Shown: positions 52,201 to 62,838 of the stretch, piece after piece
Layout: each line of letters begins with the position of its first letter
How positions within the stretch are numbered: the first letter of the stretch is position 1
Origin: Cryptomeria japonica
Taxonomy: Eukaryota; Streptophyta; Pinopsida; Cupressales; Cupressaceae
Assembly: GCF_030272615.1 (NCBI RefSeq)
Contig: NC_081415.1
Coordinates: 509,859,373 to 509,923,372 of the forward strand
Reading direction: 5' to 3'
DNA: 64,000 nucleotides
Notes under the pieces: generated by a model
What the model was told of the DNA's origin: nothing
What the model saw: only the letters and a program-made list of their open reading frames with translations
Databases searched by the model: none
Position numbers and translations under genes: made by a program

Positions 52201-52894
52201 ATTTAGACTTCCCAGTGAAGACTTGCTCTGTGAAATAGAACATCCACTCTTCAAAGTAGTTGGATTTAGGGAGTCCCATAACTCGGCTGAGTAATGTGAC
52301 CATATCCCCATGTTCATTATGAAAATCACTTCTTGGGGTCTTTTTCACAATTCTGGCGCTTGGAAGCCTTCTCTCCTTGTACCACTCTTCGTTGATCAGT
52401 GCTTTGCATCGGGCCAGATTCATATCATATGCCCCTTGTGCTTCATCTATGGTTGTGGTTGTGGGATTGTTTGGGAAAGGAATGTCGAATGCGTTGCCGA
52501 TGGCCTCAGGAGTGAAGTTGGCGATGGTCATGTTCTCAAGGAGCAGCATTTTGGAATTTGGTTGATAGTGCCGAGCGGCCTCTACCACTAACTCATAGTT
52601 CTGTACTGCTGGAGGAAATCGTGCCGCTTGGGCGATGCCACTTTCCACCATCTGTCTAGGCTTGCCATATGCGTTAGGGGAGAAGACTCGATTCCTGAAG
52701 TCCTGAATGTCAATATGGCCAAGGTCGGTATCATCGACATTGTCCCAGACACTCTGCACTTTTGACTCCCTCAATCCTCCTCTCTGATATTGATACTTCA
52801 TCCTTTCAACCTTGTGCGGGATATCTGATGTGGATGCTCGCGATGTCTCAGCTGCAGCGGGCGTCTTTGATGATTCTACCGCCGATTTAGGCAT
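49201..52894 (-). pseudogene. Large unknown protein of TGTTG family, copy 3 (most complete)
   Basis: It starts at ATG 52894 (MPKSAVESSKTPAAAE). The first frame is open for 383 residues and has the family block: VWDNVDDTDLGHIDI, SGIAQAARFPPAVQ, ARHYQPNSK, FTPEAIGNAFDIP, KTPRSDFHNEHGDMVTLLSR, YGAWFIQFPRFSYIR. A frameshift near 51740 leads to the next frame, which runs to 49554 with four stops (near 51420, 51353, 50838, 50298). It has VEDYWKNC, ARYIDQWLHQQIERL, a KR-rich stretch (EKPKKRKKAKA) and a helical C-terminus; a last shift leads to 49201. The original was probably about 1,200 residues. I do not recognise it. No catalytic motif of RT, integrase or DDE transposase is seen. Confidence 0.75.
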
Positions 52895-53779
52895 TTATCC
52901 TGCACAGCCGGATGCGGATTACGAGGTGATACAAAAGAAGTAAGGCGGGTTAGATAGAGAATACTCCAGCATTCAACGATTAATTCAAAATTTAGATTGG
53001 ACATGGAGCAACATTTCTAGCTAACAGCTCGGTTGATTTTAACCACAGCATTCATAAAGCTTTTAATCGCGAATTTATACTTAAGCATTTTTTGGATTAA
53101 TTTCTTAACCGAGACAAAGCTTGAAAAATTTTCCTAAGTCTGAAAATGCAATTTTGGTTAAACCTTAGGAGTGAATTCTAAATTTTGACTACTTTGAACA
53201 ACGTTTTACAAGCGAAAGAGATGCAGATTTCGAAAATTTAAGCATTTTAATCAGATTTCGCACATACGTCTGTTTGATGAATAAGCATACGAGATGATTA
53301 CGAGAGACAAAGTGCACTTACCTGACGAAAACAGATGGTGAGGAATTGCCTAACTTTGCTGCGTGAAGACGAATGGACAATTCTGCAAATTTTTGAATTC
53401 CAACAATTATCTCCTTAATTCAAATTTTCGCAGCTGTTGGATGGAAAAGAACTTATCATTTTTAAACGTTTTTACCTTGGGCAATTGGCAATCTGAACTT
53501 GAATGATTTGGAATAGTTTATGTAGTGTTTTACCTTGAATATGAATCGCGCGAAATTATCTTTCTTTCCCTTTCAAAATCGGACGTGATCTCTCTTTACA
53601 TGAAATGCAGCAGCATGGAGGGGGTTTATCAATTTTGAATTTCTATATCTGGGCCTGTGCGCAGCGATTTTCGGAGAAGTAAAGGACCTTAGAATTTCAA
53701 ACGCGTTTTACCTTTCAACTTCAGACCCTTTGGCGAATATGGAGGCCCCTCCAAAACTTTAAACTTTGTTTTATCTAAC

Positions 53780-54650
53780 CCTAAGGGCGGACTTCGGACC
53801 ATATAGACGCCTCTTTCTGCGATTTTCAAATGACTTCAGACCATTTACGCCCTTTGGGATTTCGCGATTTTTTAAGGCTTCTGGCAAATTTCGGAGCGCT
53901 TGGGGTTTTTGCGAACTGGAGATATTTCGGAGCATTTAACACCTTTTGCAATTTTCAAAAACTTCGGACCCTAGGCTCATGTTCGCAAGTTTTCGCCTTT
54001 TCGAATTTCGGAGCTTCAACGCCTTCTGCGATTTTGGAGATTTTCGGAGCATTTAACACCTTTTGCAATTTCGGAGATTTAGCGTTTTTGCAACTTGGAA
54101 AATTTTTCGGACCTTTAGTATGATTTTGCAAACCCAAGGTAAATTTCGGACCTTTAGCCCTTTTTCGCAAATTTCGGAGTTTTTGGATTTTTTGCAACTT
54201 TATCATTTTGAATTTCAGCTCCAAGGTCCGAAATTGGGAACTTAAGTGGATTTCGGACCATTGGGGTCCTTTTGCAACAATTTACTTTTTCAAATTTTTT
54301 GCCCCAAGGTCCGAAATTGGGCATTTTAAGTGAAATTCGGACCTAAAGGGTCTTTTTGCAACATTTAAACATTTTCCAATTTTTGCCCCAGGGTCCGAAA
54401 TTGGGCATTTTAAGTGAAATTCAGACCTAAAGGGTCTTTTTGCAACATTTCACATTATTTTCGGGCCATGTAGGAAACTTTGAATTTTGAAATTTTCGCC
54501 CCAGGGTCCGAAATTCGGCCCCCTAGGCGATTTTAGCAATTTTTTAACCTTGTGAAGTTTCAATATTTTGGCCTCTAGGTCCGAAATTCGGCCCATAAGG
54601 CACTTTTGGGAACTTAAGCAAAATTTCGGACTTTAGACCAGTTTTCGCCA
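53780..54650 (-). repeat. Array of TTTCGGACC / GGTCCGAAATT dyad motifs in copy 3 leader
   Basis: TTTCGGA(C/G)C motifs recur more than a dozen times. From 54225 they form paired inverted units, GGTCCGAAATTGGG...AAATTCGGACC, with a stem of about ten bases and a loop of about 15. Left arms start at 54225, 54308, 54392, 54505 and 54578, spaced 83, 84, 113 and 73. The middle units are nearly identical over 80 bp (AAAGGGTCTTTTTGCAAC follows each). It lies 0.9-1.75 kb upstream of the protein start, like the unrelated array in copy 2. Confidence 0.8.
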
Positions 54651-55118
54651 GATTCTACAAATTTTGGATTCTAGATCAGTTTTGGAGTGAAAGGCATTTG
54701 GGCAAGTTTCGCAACTCTGACATTTTGGCCGGGAAATTTGCTCCTTCACCAGCAGGCGAAAATCACCCTTTATTCAAATTTCACAAACATCGCGGAGACA
54801 AACCTTATGCAATCTACTTCATAGCTCTAGCACGAAAAACGGCGACTTTGGGTCCTCGTGCGACCTTTAGACACACTGCTCTTGCTTGGTGGGCTTCGCC
54901 GATTTTTACCACCTTATGCCATCCAAGGCGATTTTCAAAACTTCCAACAAACTCTTGGCATTTGTGCCCGAGGGCTAGACTAGCCTGATGGATTCATTGG
55001 CTCTTTTCTTTGACATCATTACTTCACGGGCCAGTCGTGGACTCGCTTGAAAAGACGTGAGACACTCTGCATGAAACTCAACAGGGCGAGGACAAAGGGC
55101 TCAAAACAGGAAGGGGGA

Positions 55119-55135
55119 CCTTGTCGGCGACAGGG
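55119..55135. repeat. Subterminal hairpin at right end of copy 3
   Basis: CCTTGTC-GGC-GACAGGG, a 7-bp stem with one G-T pair, ending 17 bp from the terminus at 55152. It is in the same position as the CCCCATT-TGC-AATGGGG hairpin of copy 2 but differs in sequence. Confidence 0.55.
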
Positions 55136-56097
55136 AGCGTGTGCAACCAACACCTATGAAATATCTTTCTGCTGTGTCTGATATAACTGTATACTTATGC
55201 TGTCGGTCTTCTTCTTGTCACCTATAGTGATGGTAATAACTACTGTGTCTGTTTGTTCCTTGGTGGTATGTAAATAATGGTGCTGTGCCTGAAAACAATC
55301 CCCCCCCTTCCTCCTTTATCACAGATGATATTTTATACTTATTCGAACAGCAACAATCCTTTGAAGGAATGTATCTCTTCCTACAAATGCAACTCTCCGT
55401 TTATTCTTAATCACACTTATTTAGAAAGTCATTACTAACTATAACCACAACCTTTAATATCAGATTTGCTACTGACTAATCATATTTTATTACCTTGCTG
55501 TTCATGACTTAGCACGTGATTTTCCAAGAGACTAGTCTCTTCCTAAACTGGTGCCACTTCACAATTAACTGATTTGTTTATATAGCAAATCACAGCTGTT
55601 GAATAGTCAACTTGTGGCTGTTAAAATACTGATTTATATTTTCGGTTTGTTAATCAAATATTGTTTAATGTTTGATCAGTATTTCATTCATTCTATATGC
55701 ATCGATCATTAAGTCTTGATACTAATCACTGTCGTTTATACCAAGTGCTGCCTTTTATAGTTATTGACTTTAATAATAAATGAAATATGAGATATTAATA
55801 AATAATATAAATATTAATATTTAAGATATGAAATACATTAATAATATTAATACTTAATAAATATTAAATATAAATCTTATTAGTCATTAATAGGATTTAT
55901 TATTGATCATCACTAATATGTATCTTATTTATTATATTATTATATAAGATTTGATTATATCATTCATTTATATATTATAATTATACTATTCCATTATTAT
56001 ATTAATACTGAGTTCAATTTAATAATAAATTATATTATAATTTATTATTATTTATTCGTTCATTAATTTTGTTTCAGAGTGAGGACATTACACTTAA

Positions 56098-58316
56098 GTA
56101 TCAGGAACTATATTGCAATCCTTTAATCAGATTATTTTGTGCTCTTTGTAATCTTTGAATCTTGTGTTACGGTGATATTAGGGACACTTCTCTTTATTCA
56201 TTTCTTTGTTAGAATTCATGGTTAGATGGAGGAAAATGTGTCTATTTGGGAGAACATAGAGCATAGTTCCTTTACACTCTTGAGTTCAGATTCTGATTAC
56301 ATCAGTGAAAGTAAGAATGTGTGAGCTATGTCAGTAGCCCTATGAATCTCTTGGGAAAGGCTTATGATGGTGGTAATATAGAATGTTTGAAGCACTATAG
56401 AAACCAGATCTCTGTTGTAGGCAATGGTTTAGGTCCTTAGGATATGGGGATGGTTGTATATTTAATGTTCATGAGAAACATGGTTCCTTGCTGTTTCTCC
56501 TATCTACTGCTTTACAACATTTACGCATAATATGAGGATTGAGTAAACATCTACGGCTCCCTTTGTACTGTCTTTACATCAGATTGACGATGGAGGCCCT
56601 TGTTTTGAATTATTTAACAGTGAATGGTGGTATAGCTCAATGCATGACTGAACTAAATGATTGTAAGTAATCCAGTTATATTGTGTATAATCACATCCAA
56701 CTAGTATAAAACAATCCCATTTATTTAACAGTTAACTTATTCATATAAAAAGCTTGATAATCTAGCATCACCTCATTATGTATAAACCATTGCACAAACA
56801 TCAGAAACTGCAGCCTTATAGTAAACTGTAATTAATAGCAACTAGCCTCATTGGCTCCAATCTCTTTTGTCACTTTGTAGTTTGTGTTACACTGTAGTTT
56901 GACATTTGTCATTTGTAGTGGGTAATCAATTTTGAGGGTTTGAACTTTGAAGTTGAACCATGTAGTAATGCACTACGCAGTGTGCACTATAATCAGCCAT
57001 CTCAAACTTAACGGGAAAGATCCGTATTTCAATATTCATGGTGTAAACTATTGTTTACTTTCACTTGCTCATTCTATGAAATTAGGATGCCCTTAAATGT
57101 AAAAATATTAGTTATTTCTCTCTTTTTTCTCCCTTTTCCATTTTTTTCCTGTATTTTTTGAGTTCCTGATTTTTCCTCAAGAAAGTGAAAATATCTTTTT
57201 TTTTGGTTTGACAAGATATTCCCATGAAAGATATATTTTCTTCCATGGGTTAAACAATTCAGGAATTATTTGTTTATTCATACCACAAGTCCTCTTTCAT
57301 AGGGATGGGGAAATGTGGAAATGTAAGACTAGAACATCTTGTAGTGTCATCTATCTGAACCACTATTTTAATAGAAAAATAGCATTGGGCTGAAGGGTAG
57401 GCACATACCACCGTGGAACATAGGTTTTTTTTAATTCCCATTGGTGTAGCAAAGCCAAGGGAGATGATCTTGTTGAGTAGATCATGTTGGAGTGGCTAGG
57501 GGACGATGATCCTCATAATGCCCCTAGAGTGATAGGTCCGCTAGCCATTCCTTTGGGAATGATCTGAAATGGCAGCCACAAAATATGATCACAATCAATT
57601 TGGAGCAATTCAAAGTTTGCATCATCCCTTCAAGTCACTAGCCCACTGGCTGTAAAACCAATCCAGCTCAATTTTGCTTTTCAAATCATACACCCATTGA
57701 CTATGAAATTAACTTGGCTCATTCTTATTTTACTTGAATAGCACAAGTTGTTGGTCTTGTGACTACTCTATTGAGGACCTCCCTTTCTATGGTAAGTCGA
57801 CTCCCCGTCAAGCCTAGTCATTTGATAGAACACCCCCACTAATTGAAAAATTGAAGAGCACTCTACTATTTTGCATGATGGTTCAACCATTTCACATCTA
57901 TCAATCACTTCTCCATTTCTATTAGGTTTTACCAAGTAGCCTAAGTTGCTAGTCCAAAATGTTTGTTATTCATGTGATCAGGTGAGCCCCCCTCATTAGT
58001 TAGTTCAATTGGTTATCCTTTGGTGGATGAGATACAGTCTAGTTGCAAATGCTAAAATATTTGTTGTTAGTAAGGGTTGGAACTAGCACAAGACTCTAAA
58101 GCTCTTGTAACTAATGCAACCCATATTCCATTGACAAATGCAACTTAGACTTCCTATTGACCCCCTTTCCATATTAGTTCTATAGGTATCATGAATCAGT
58201 GAGCAATAGCTACTCTCCCATTTCTAGAAAGGATTAGCAATTTTATAGATAGGGCTAGCAAACTAGCATTGAGGGTGAATACATATTGTAATTCAATGCT
58301 ATTTCCATGTGTAGAT
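56098..58316. other. Non-coding flank or intron sequence
   Basis: No exon, tandem repeat or element terminus could be recognised between the CTTAA duplication and the Copia LTR start. It may be the 3' flank of the exoribonuclease gene or a further intron. Confidence 0.4.
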
Positions 58317-58824
58317 TGTTGGATTAATTGTCATTGATGTAAAGGGCTATTCAGTGGCATTTCTGAGCAGAGTTAGGAGATTTATTTGAGCAGATCTATT
58401 GAGTTTAAATGAGCAGACTTAAAAGAGAAAAGATGTTATAAATAAATAAGCATCAGCAAATAATTTATAGCCTCGAAACAAATATTAAATGCTGGCCGAA
58501 CTATCCAAAAGAAAGTTCTTTTTAAATTAAATAAAAACATATTATGTCTTGGCTGACCTCTAAGCTAAGCACCCACCTTGGTTGAAGAAAAATAATGCAC
58601 AGTTGCTGGCTGACCTTGTCATGTCAAGCACCCAATTTGGAAGAGGATTTAATTTTAAAATGGATACCTTGGCCAACCACATAGGGTGGAGCACCCCAGC
58701 CTTGGGCAGGAAAAATTAATAAATAAAAATAACTTTGTTATGCTTGGCCAACCTAGAAAAAGGGTTATGCTGGCCAACCTATTTGAAGGGGTATTATCAT
58801 TCATTTGAAGAGGCATTTAATGGG

Positions 58825-58834
58825 TATAAATAAG
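58825..58834 (+). promoter_or_regulatory. TATA box in Copia LTR
   Basis: GGGTATAAATAAGAG, a consensus TATA box about 510 bp into the LTR that starts at 58317. Its position and orientation agree with the + strand gag and pol downstream. Confidence 0.55.
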
Positions 58835-59228
58835 AGTCTTTGGAGGACATTTAAACCATCCATTCATTGAATACCATTTGTATTTCTAGAGCAGATCTAC
58901 AACAAAGAAGAGCAGATTTTGAGAGCAGAATTTATGAGAGTAATTTGTCTCATACTTTGTGGAGTAGCTATGGTGATTTTTTTTTTGATCGATTAATAGC
59001 ACCTAGGGGCTGCACCCGTATATTAAATCAAAAAGGAAATTTACATTTGTTCAGCAAACAACCAGCTTCTAGCCAAGACTGTATATCCTACGTCACCAAC
59101 TAAAACCAACCTTTCCGACAACTACCAAATTGCAAAATGGTTGCACTATCTCCAAAATGTCTCCTTGACACAAAATGGAGAATCAAATAGGCAACCATCC
59201 CACGCTACAAAAAACTAACTATACTATA

Positions 59229-59721
59229 ACATTAACCAAGGTTGCATGGGTACGGGGGTACTTGGAGACTTTGGAGACTGGTGCTAGTACTGGTACGACT
59301 ATTTTTTCAAAATAGGAGAAGTGGGTACTTGGAGATGCCAATTTCTTTTAAATATAATTTAATACTTTATAGAAATTCTGAAAATATAATGACATTGAAC
59401 ATTAAATATAATATAATAATTTAGTGATGGCTGTTGCAACATTTTAAGAAATCCTTGTGACCTGCATTTGTTTTGAGCGTTGTTTTTTTTCCATTTGTAC
59501 TGCATTTTGATTATTTTGTTGCCTATGTTTTTTTTCATTTTAGGGTTTCTTTTTTTTTTGTTTGGCTTGGAGACGGTGGGAGACATGCGAATACGTTAGC
59601 GAGAAGTCTCCTCTCTATGGAGACGTTTCCAACCAAGTTTCCGGTGCGGGATACGCATCCAAGTCTCCGGTACGAGTACCTAGGGGCTGGGTACGAGTAC
59701 CCATGCAACTATGATATTAAC
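59229..59721. mobile_element. Small hAT-type element (MITE) with GTTGCATGGGTAC inverted ends
   Basis: The body is 59237-59713 (477 bp). Inverted ends are CAAGGTTGCATGGGTAC and, on the other strand, CATAGTTGCATGGGTAC (17 bp, two or three differences). It is flanked by 8-bp duplications ACATTAAC (59229-59236) and ATATTAAC (59714-59721), with one difference. CA ends plus 8-bp duplications fit the hAT superfamily. No transposase. Confidence 0.7.
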
Positions 59722-60342
59722 ATACAATTAAAATATCATATAGATAAAACCAAGACCAACCAAGCATCAAAGGCCACTTGTCACCCAACCACACTTCAAC
59801 ATAGCCACTCTAGTCTTCATTGGACACTCTAGACTGCAATCAGCATGTGCAGCAGCTTCTGCTTCTTCCAATAGCACCTTCATACAGTCCACGCTTTCTT
59901 CCTTAACCTCCACACCAAAACTATCCTCTTGGCCATCACCCACCAAGCCCTCAATCACCAAATAGTTTTGAAGCCGTCCCTCTCTACTACCCATAGCCAA
60001 GCCCAACATCTTCTTGAGAAACACAGTGTTTCTCTCCACGACTTCCTACCTTCATGGGAAAAGCGGTGGATCCGCCAAACCAATAAGGGGTAGCTTTTCA
60101 ATTTCTCTACCACAACATTGGACTGCATAGTTGTCTTAGGTAGTGGAATCCTTGTCTAAGTCTACATTTTCAGAACATCCTCTAGCTTGCCTAGGTAAAA
60201 TTTTCTAATCAGCCTTCGACACAAAGATTTCACCATATCTTCGTCTCACCCAATTCTAGGAGTGTAGCCACAAACATTGCAGAAATATCTATATTTACCT
60301 TATGTCCATGATGGGTTTTCAAGAATTCCTCGCCAAGAATCA

Positions 60343-61500
60343 TCTTAACTCAAAGATCGGAAAATCGCCAAGGACTCGCCAAACTCGGCGAGTCCGAGTA
60401 TGATTCATGCCCCCCGAGTCTGGCAAACTCGGACTCGTCCGAGTCCAAGGGGCGAAATCGCCAGACTTGCCGAGTTGGCGAGTTTGGCATAAACTCGCTG
60501 AACTCGGCGAGTCCTGTGCTTGGGACTCAGCCGGCAGCAAGGCCCAAAAAAGGCCAAAAAAAATGCATTTTTTAAAGTTTTTTTAAAATGAATAATCTCA
60601 TCTTTGTTCACTACAACCTCTACCTGAGAATGAGAAAAATTAGGGTTACAACATGGCAACCAATAAAAAAATAACACCTGATGCCTTTACTAAATAATAA
60701 AAGTCTTTTTGGCCTCGCAAGGCGCTGCCCCTCGGCCCCGCCCTGTATCGCAACAAGGAGCGCACAAGGGGCGCTGCCCCCAAACCCCCGTTGAAAAATA
60801 TGGGGGGAAACTGCGTCAATAGAAGTAGGGAAAATTTAACCTCCAAGTCTGACACTGATTGGATTGACTAGGTAGATATAGAGGCTGCGACTGTAGACAT
60901 GGTAGAGGAGGAGTGGAGAGCATGAGCAGAGACAGGAGATTCAGAGGTAGATAGTGACACATATGTTCCTGATGTTGGTGAGCATGGCATGGTGTCACGG
61001 GGAGCAGCTATGGTTGTCGAATCATCGAGGACCTACCTTAGATGCCTTCGCAAGGGGTCGGGACCGAAGGGTGCAGGCTCCTCTGAGCCATAGGCTTGTA
61101 GTTGTATTTACCTTTGGTATTTGTATGGAACATTTGATGATGATCATATGATAACATGGATTTTTTATTCCATGAGTTTTGTAATATTGTATACATTTGA
61201 CAATATTTATAAATCTATGTTTGTCATTTCCTTCACCTACAATTTGCGTTTATGCTTATGTGATTGATGTATACTTGTGTATGTAATCAAATGAGCCGAG
61301 TTTGATGATGTTATTGTGTCTTTAAGGCGTATTCAATAAAGGGTGCATGAAACAAATTTTAAATCTTTAAAAATCTCTAAATTTCTTGAGTTTTTCACTT
61401 TCCCGAGTCCAGCCGAGTTTGACTCCGACTCCCGAGTCCGAGTCTGGGTCGGCCTTGCCGAGTCCGAGCCGAGTCCGAGTCCCGTTTCTTTGTCTTAACT
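60343..61500. mobile_element. hAT-type element of 1.1 kb with TCTTAACT duplications
   Basis: The body is 60351-61492, flanked by perfect 8-bp duplications TCTTAACT (60343-60350, 61493-61500). The ends are CAAAGATCGG and, on the other strand, CAAAGAAACGG. Subterminal regions at both sides are packed with ACTCGGCGAGTCC and CCGAGTCCGAG repeats (60370-60530, 61395-61480). A + strand acidic fragment (SEVDSDTYVPDVGEHGM-like, about 60940-61000) may be the tail of a former transposase. It contains a GGGGCGCTGCCCC block (60718-60790) shared with the Tat-like element. Confidence 0.75.
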
Positions 61501-62215
61501 ACATGAATCACCATGCCATGATTCAACTTAAATACATACTTTAAACGTTTCTTTGTTACTTGCTCAAGGAATGACATTTGTGGCTACGTACAAACCAGTC
61601 GTAATGGCGTATCCATATTTGTAAAACACCTCTCACCACTTCTACCTCTAAGAAGAATGAGTCATACACCACCGCTCTCTTGCATAAATACAAATCCCAA
61701 ATCTATCATCAATTCTTGCCTTCACCACTTTCTCGAGAATTGATAGTCTCATAATCATACCTAGTACCTCCCGTTCCATCAAATTGACAAGAATCTCTAG
61801 ATGAAGTAACAACAATTAATCCACCAAACCATCCCACACATTTGACATGCCCAAATATCTCCTTTATCAATGTGTTTTGTCCAGTGGAATGGCCAACACA
61901 TCACCATTCCCTAATGTCAAATCATTACTTACAACTGCAAAATGTGCCCAAATGATCCCCATAATGATTTTCTCGATACCAATATAAATATAGTGATACA
62001 AAAAACAGCCTGAAAATGCCCTCAAGGGTAGTTCACATGTCCAAAACTTAGAATCATAAAGTATGATCATTACCTCCACGTCTCATCAAGCCTACCATAT
62101 ACAAGCATTTAATGATATCTTACCAATGAGGTGGATGTGACTTGGCAACCAAGCATTACCCAACTGCCTTCTTTGCTAATTCATCTACCAAAGATGAATG
62201 CAATCCCAAGTGGGC

Positions 62216-62838
62216 TAATCAAATCCAAATTTGTCAAAGTCATGCATTGCACTTTGGCCAAAGAAAAGTGGGATAAGCTTTGATTTTAAAAGGATAAATT
62301 CCAAACCCACTGGAGACAATTTGAAAGTTTGAAGATGAAGGATGAAGAAAATGTTGCTGCCTACTTTCTTCATGTGGATGAAATTGTAAACACTATTCGT
62401 GGTGTTGGAGAAAATATTGAGGATGAGGTTATTGTTCAAGAAGTATTAAAATCTCTCCCCATGAGATTCGATGCAAAAGTTTTGGCCATCAAATAAATGA
62501 AGGATCTAGACACCTTGAAGATGGACAAGCTGCATGGCATTCTTACAGCATATGAAATAGGGATGGAGAATGGAACAACATCAAAACGAGATGCTGCCTT
62601 CAAAGCATCAAGAAGGATGAAGAGCAAAGTTCGAACATCAAGCAAAAGTTCAAGTGATGAGGAAGAAGCTAACTTTGTAAAGAAATTCAATAAGGAATCT
62701 ACCAAGTGCAAAGGTAAGCATACTCTTAAATGTTTTAATTGTGGTAATATAGGTCATTATGCTGCCAAATGTCCACAGGTTGGAAGTGAAAGAAATGAAG
62801 AGGAAGAAGTATATTACAACAAGTCAGGAAAGCCATGA
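62216..62838 (+). pseudogene. Copia gag fragment with zinc knuckle
   Basis: It opens inside the gag core (ALAKEKWDKL-type sequence, then stops at about 62280). It continues FESLKMKDEENVAAYFLHVD, VIVQEVLKSLPMRFD and LDTLKMDKLHGILTAYE, the UBN2/gag pattern of plant Copia elements. A lysine-serine linker leads to one zinc knuckle, CFNCGNIGHYAAKCPQ (C-x2-C-x4-H-x4-C), at about 62731-62778. Two in-frame stops (62279, 62494) and a missing N-terminus make it non-functional. Confidence 0.85.

Larger units (their letters stand above)
48134..55157 (-). mobile_element. TGTTG-family element, copy 3, with CCTAT target duplications
   Basis: The body is 48139-55152 (7014 bp): starts TGTTGACGTGTCTG and ends TGCAACCAACA, flanked by perfect CCTAT (48134-48138, 55153-55157). 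Both ends resemble copy 2: ATCCTCTCTTGAGA about 75 bp in from the left, and GGGGGACC...GGAGCGTGTG before the right end. No LTRs are visible. It has the longest version of the family protein (49201-52894, - strand) and a GGTCCGAAATT hairpin array upstream of it (53780-54650). Confidence 0.87.
47744..56097. mobile_element. Solo LTR (TGTAATG family) carrying an inserted TGTTG element; CTTAA duplications
   Basis: The outer body is 47749-56092: starts TGTAATGTCCCC and ends GAGGACATTACA, flanked by perfect CTTAA (47744-47748, 56093-56097). Removing the nested element and one duplication (48139-55157) leaves about 1.3 kb with no coding content, consistent with a solo LTR. Next to the insertion point two 40-bp near-tandem units (CTATG.AATA.CTT.CTGCTG.., 48100-48138 and 55154-55193) are brought together when the nested element is removed. 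That independently supports the reading. Confidence 0.85.
58977..62215 (-). mobile_element. Probable LINE (non-LTR) fragment with two nested hAT-type elements
   Basis: The left edge is a run of ten T followed by GATCGATTAATAGCACC and GGGGCTGCACCCGTATTAAAT-like sequence. On the - strand this is the tail ...AATCGATC-poly(A) common at 3' ends of plant LINEs (from memory). Helical, glutamate-rich frames on the - strand (59767-60039, 61867-62079) may be ORF1 remnants but are not diagnostic. No RT is seen. The right edge is set by the return of Copia gag at 62216. No target duplication was found, so a deletion may have joined these parts. Confidence 0.35.

Noticed and set aside
31630-55152. Helitron for the TGTTG family (because of the 3' subterminal hairpin)
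   Set aside because: Helitrons make no target duplications and end in CTRR; here there are perfect 5-bp duplications and CAACA ends, and no Rep/helicase motif.
47749-56092. Full LTR element with LTRs at 47749-48140 and 55150-56092
   Set aside because: The similarity near 48100 and 55160 first looked like an LTR pair, but it is a 40-bp tandem repeat within one LTR, separated by the nested element 48139-55152. The outer ends are not direct repeats.
59473-59832. 119-codon frame on the + strand
   Set aside because: It runs across the edge of a MITE and through its inverted repeat; no similarity to a protein family.
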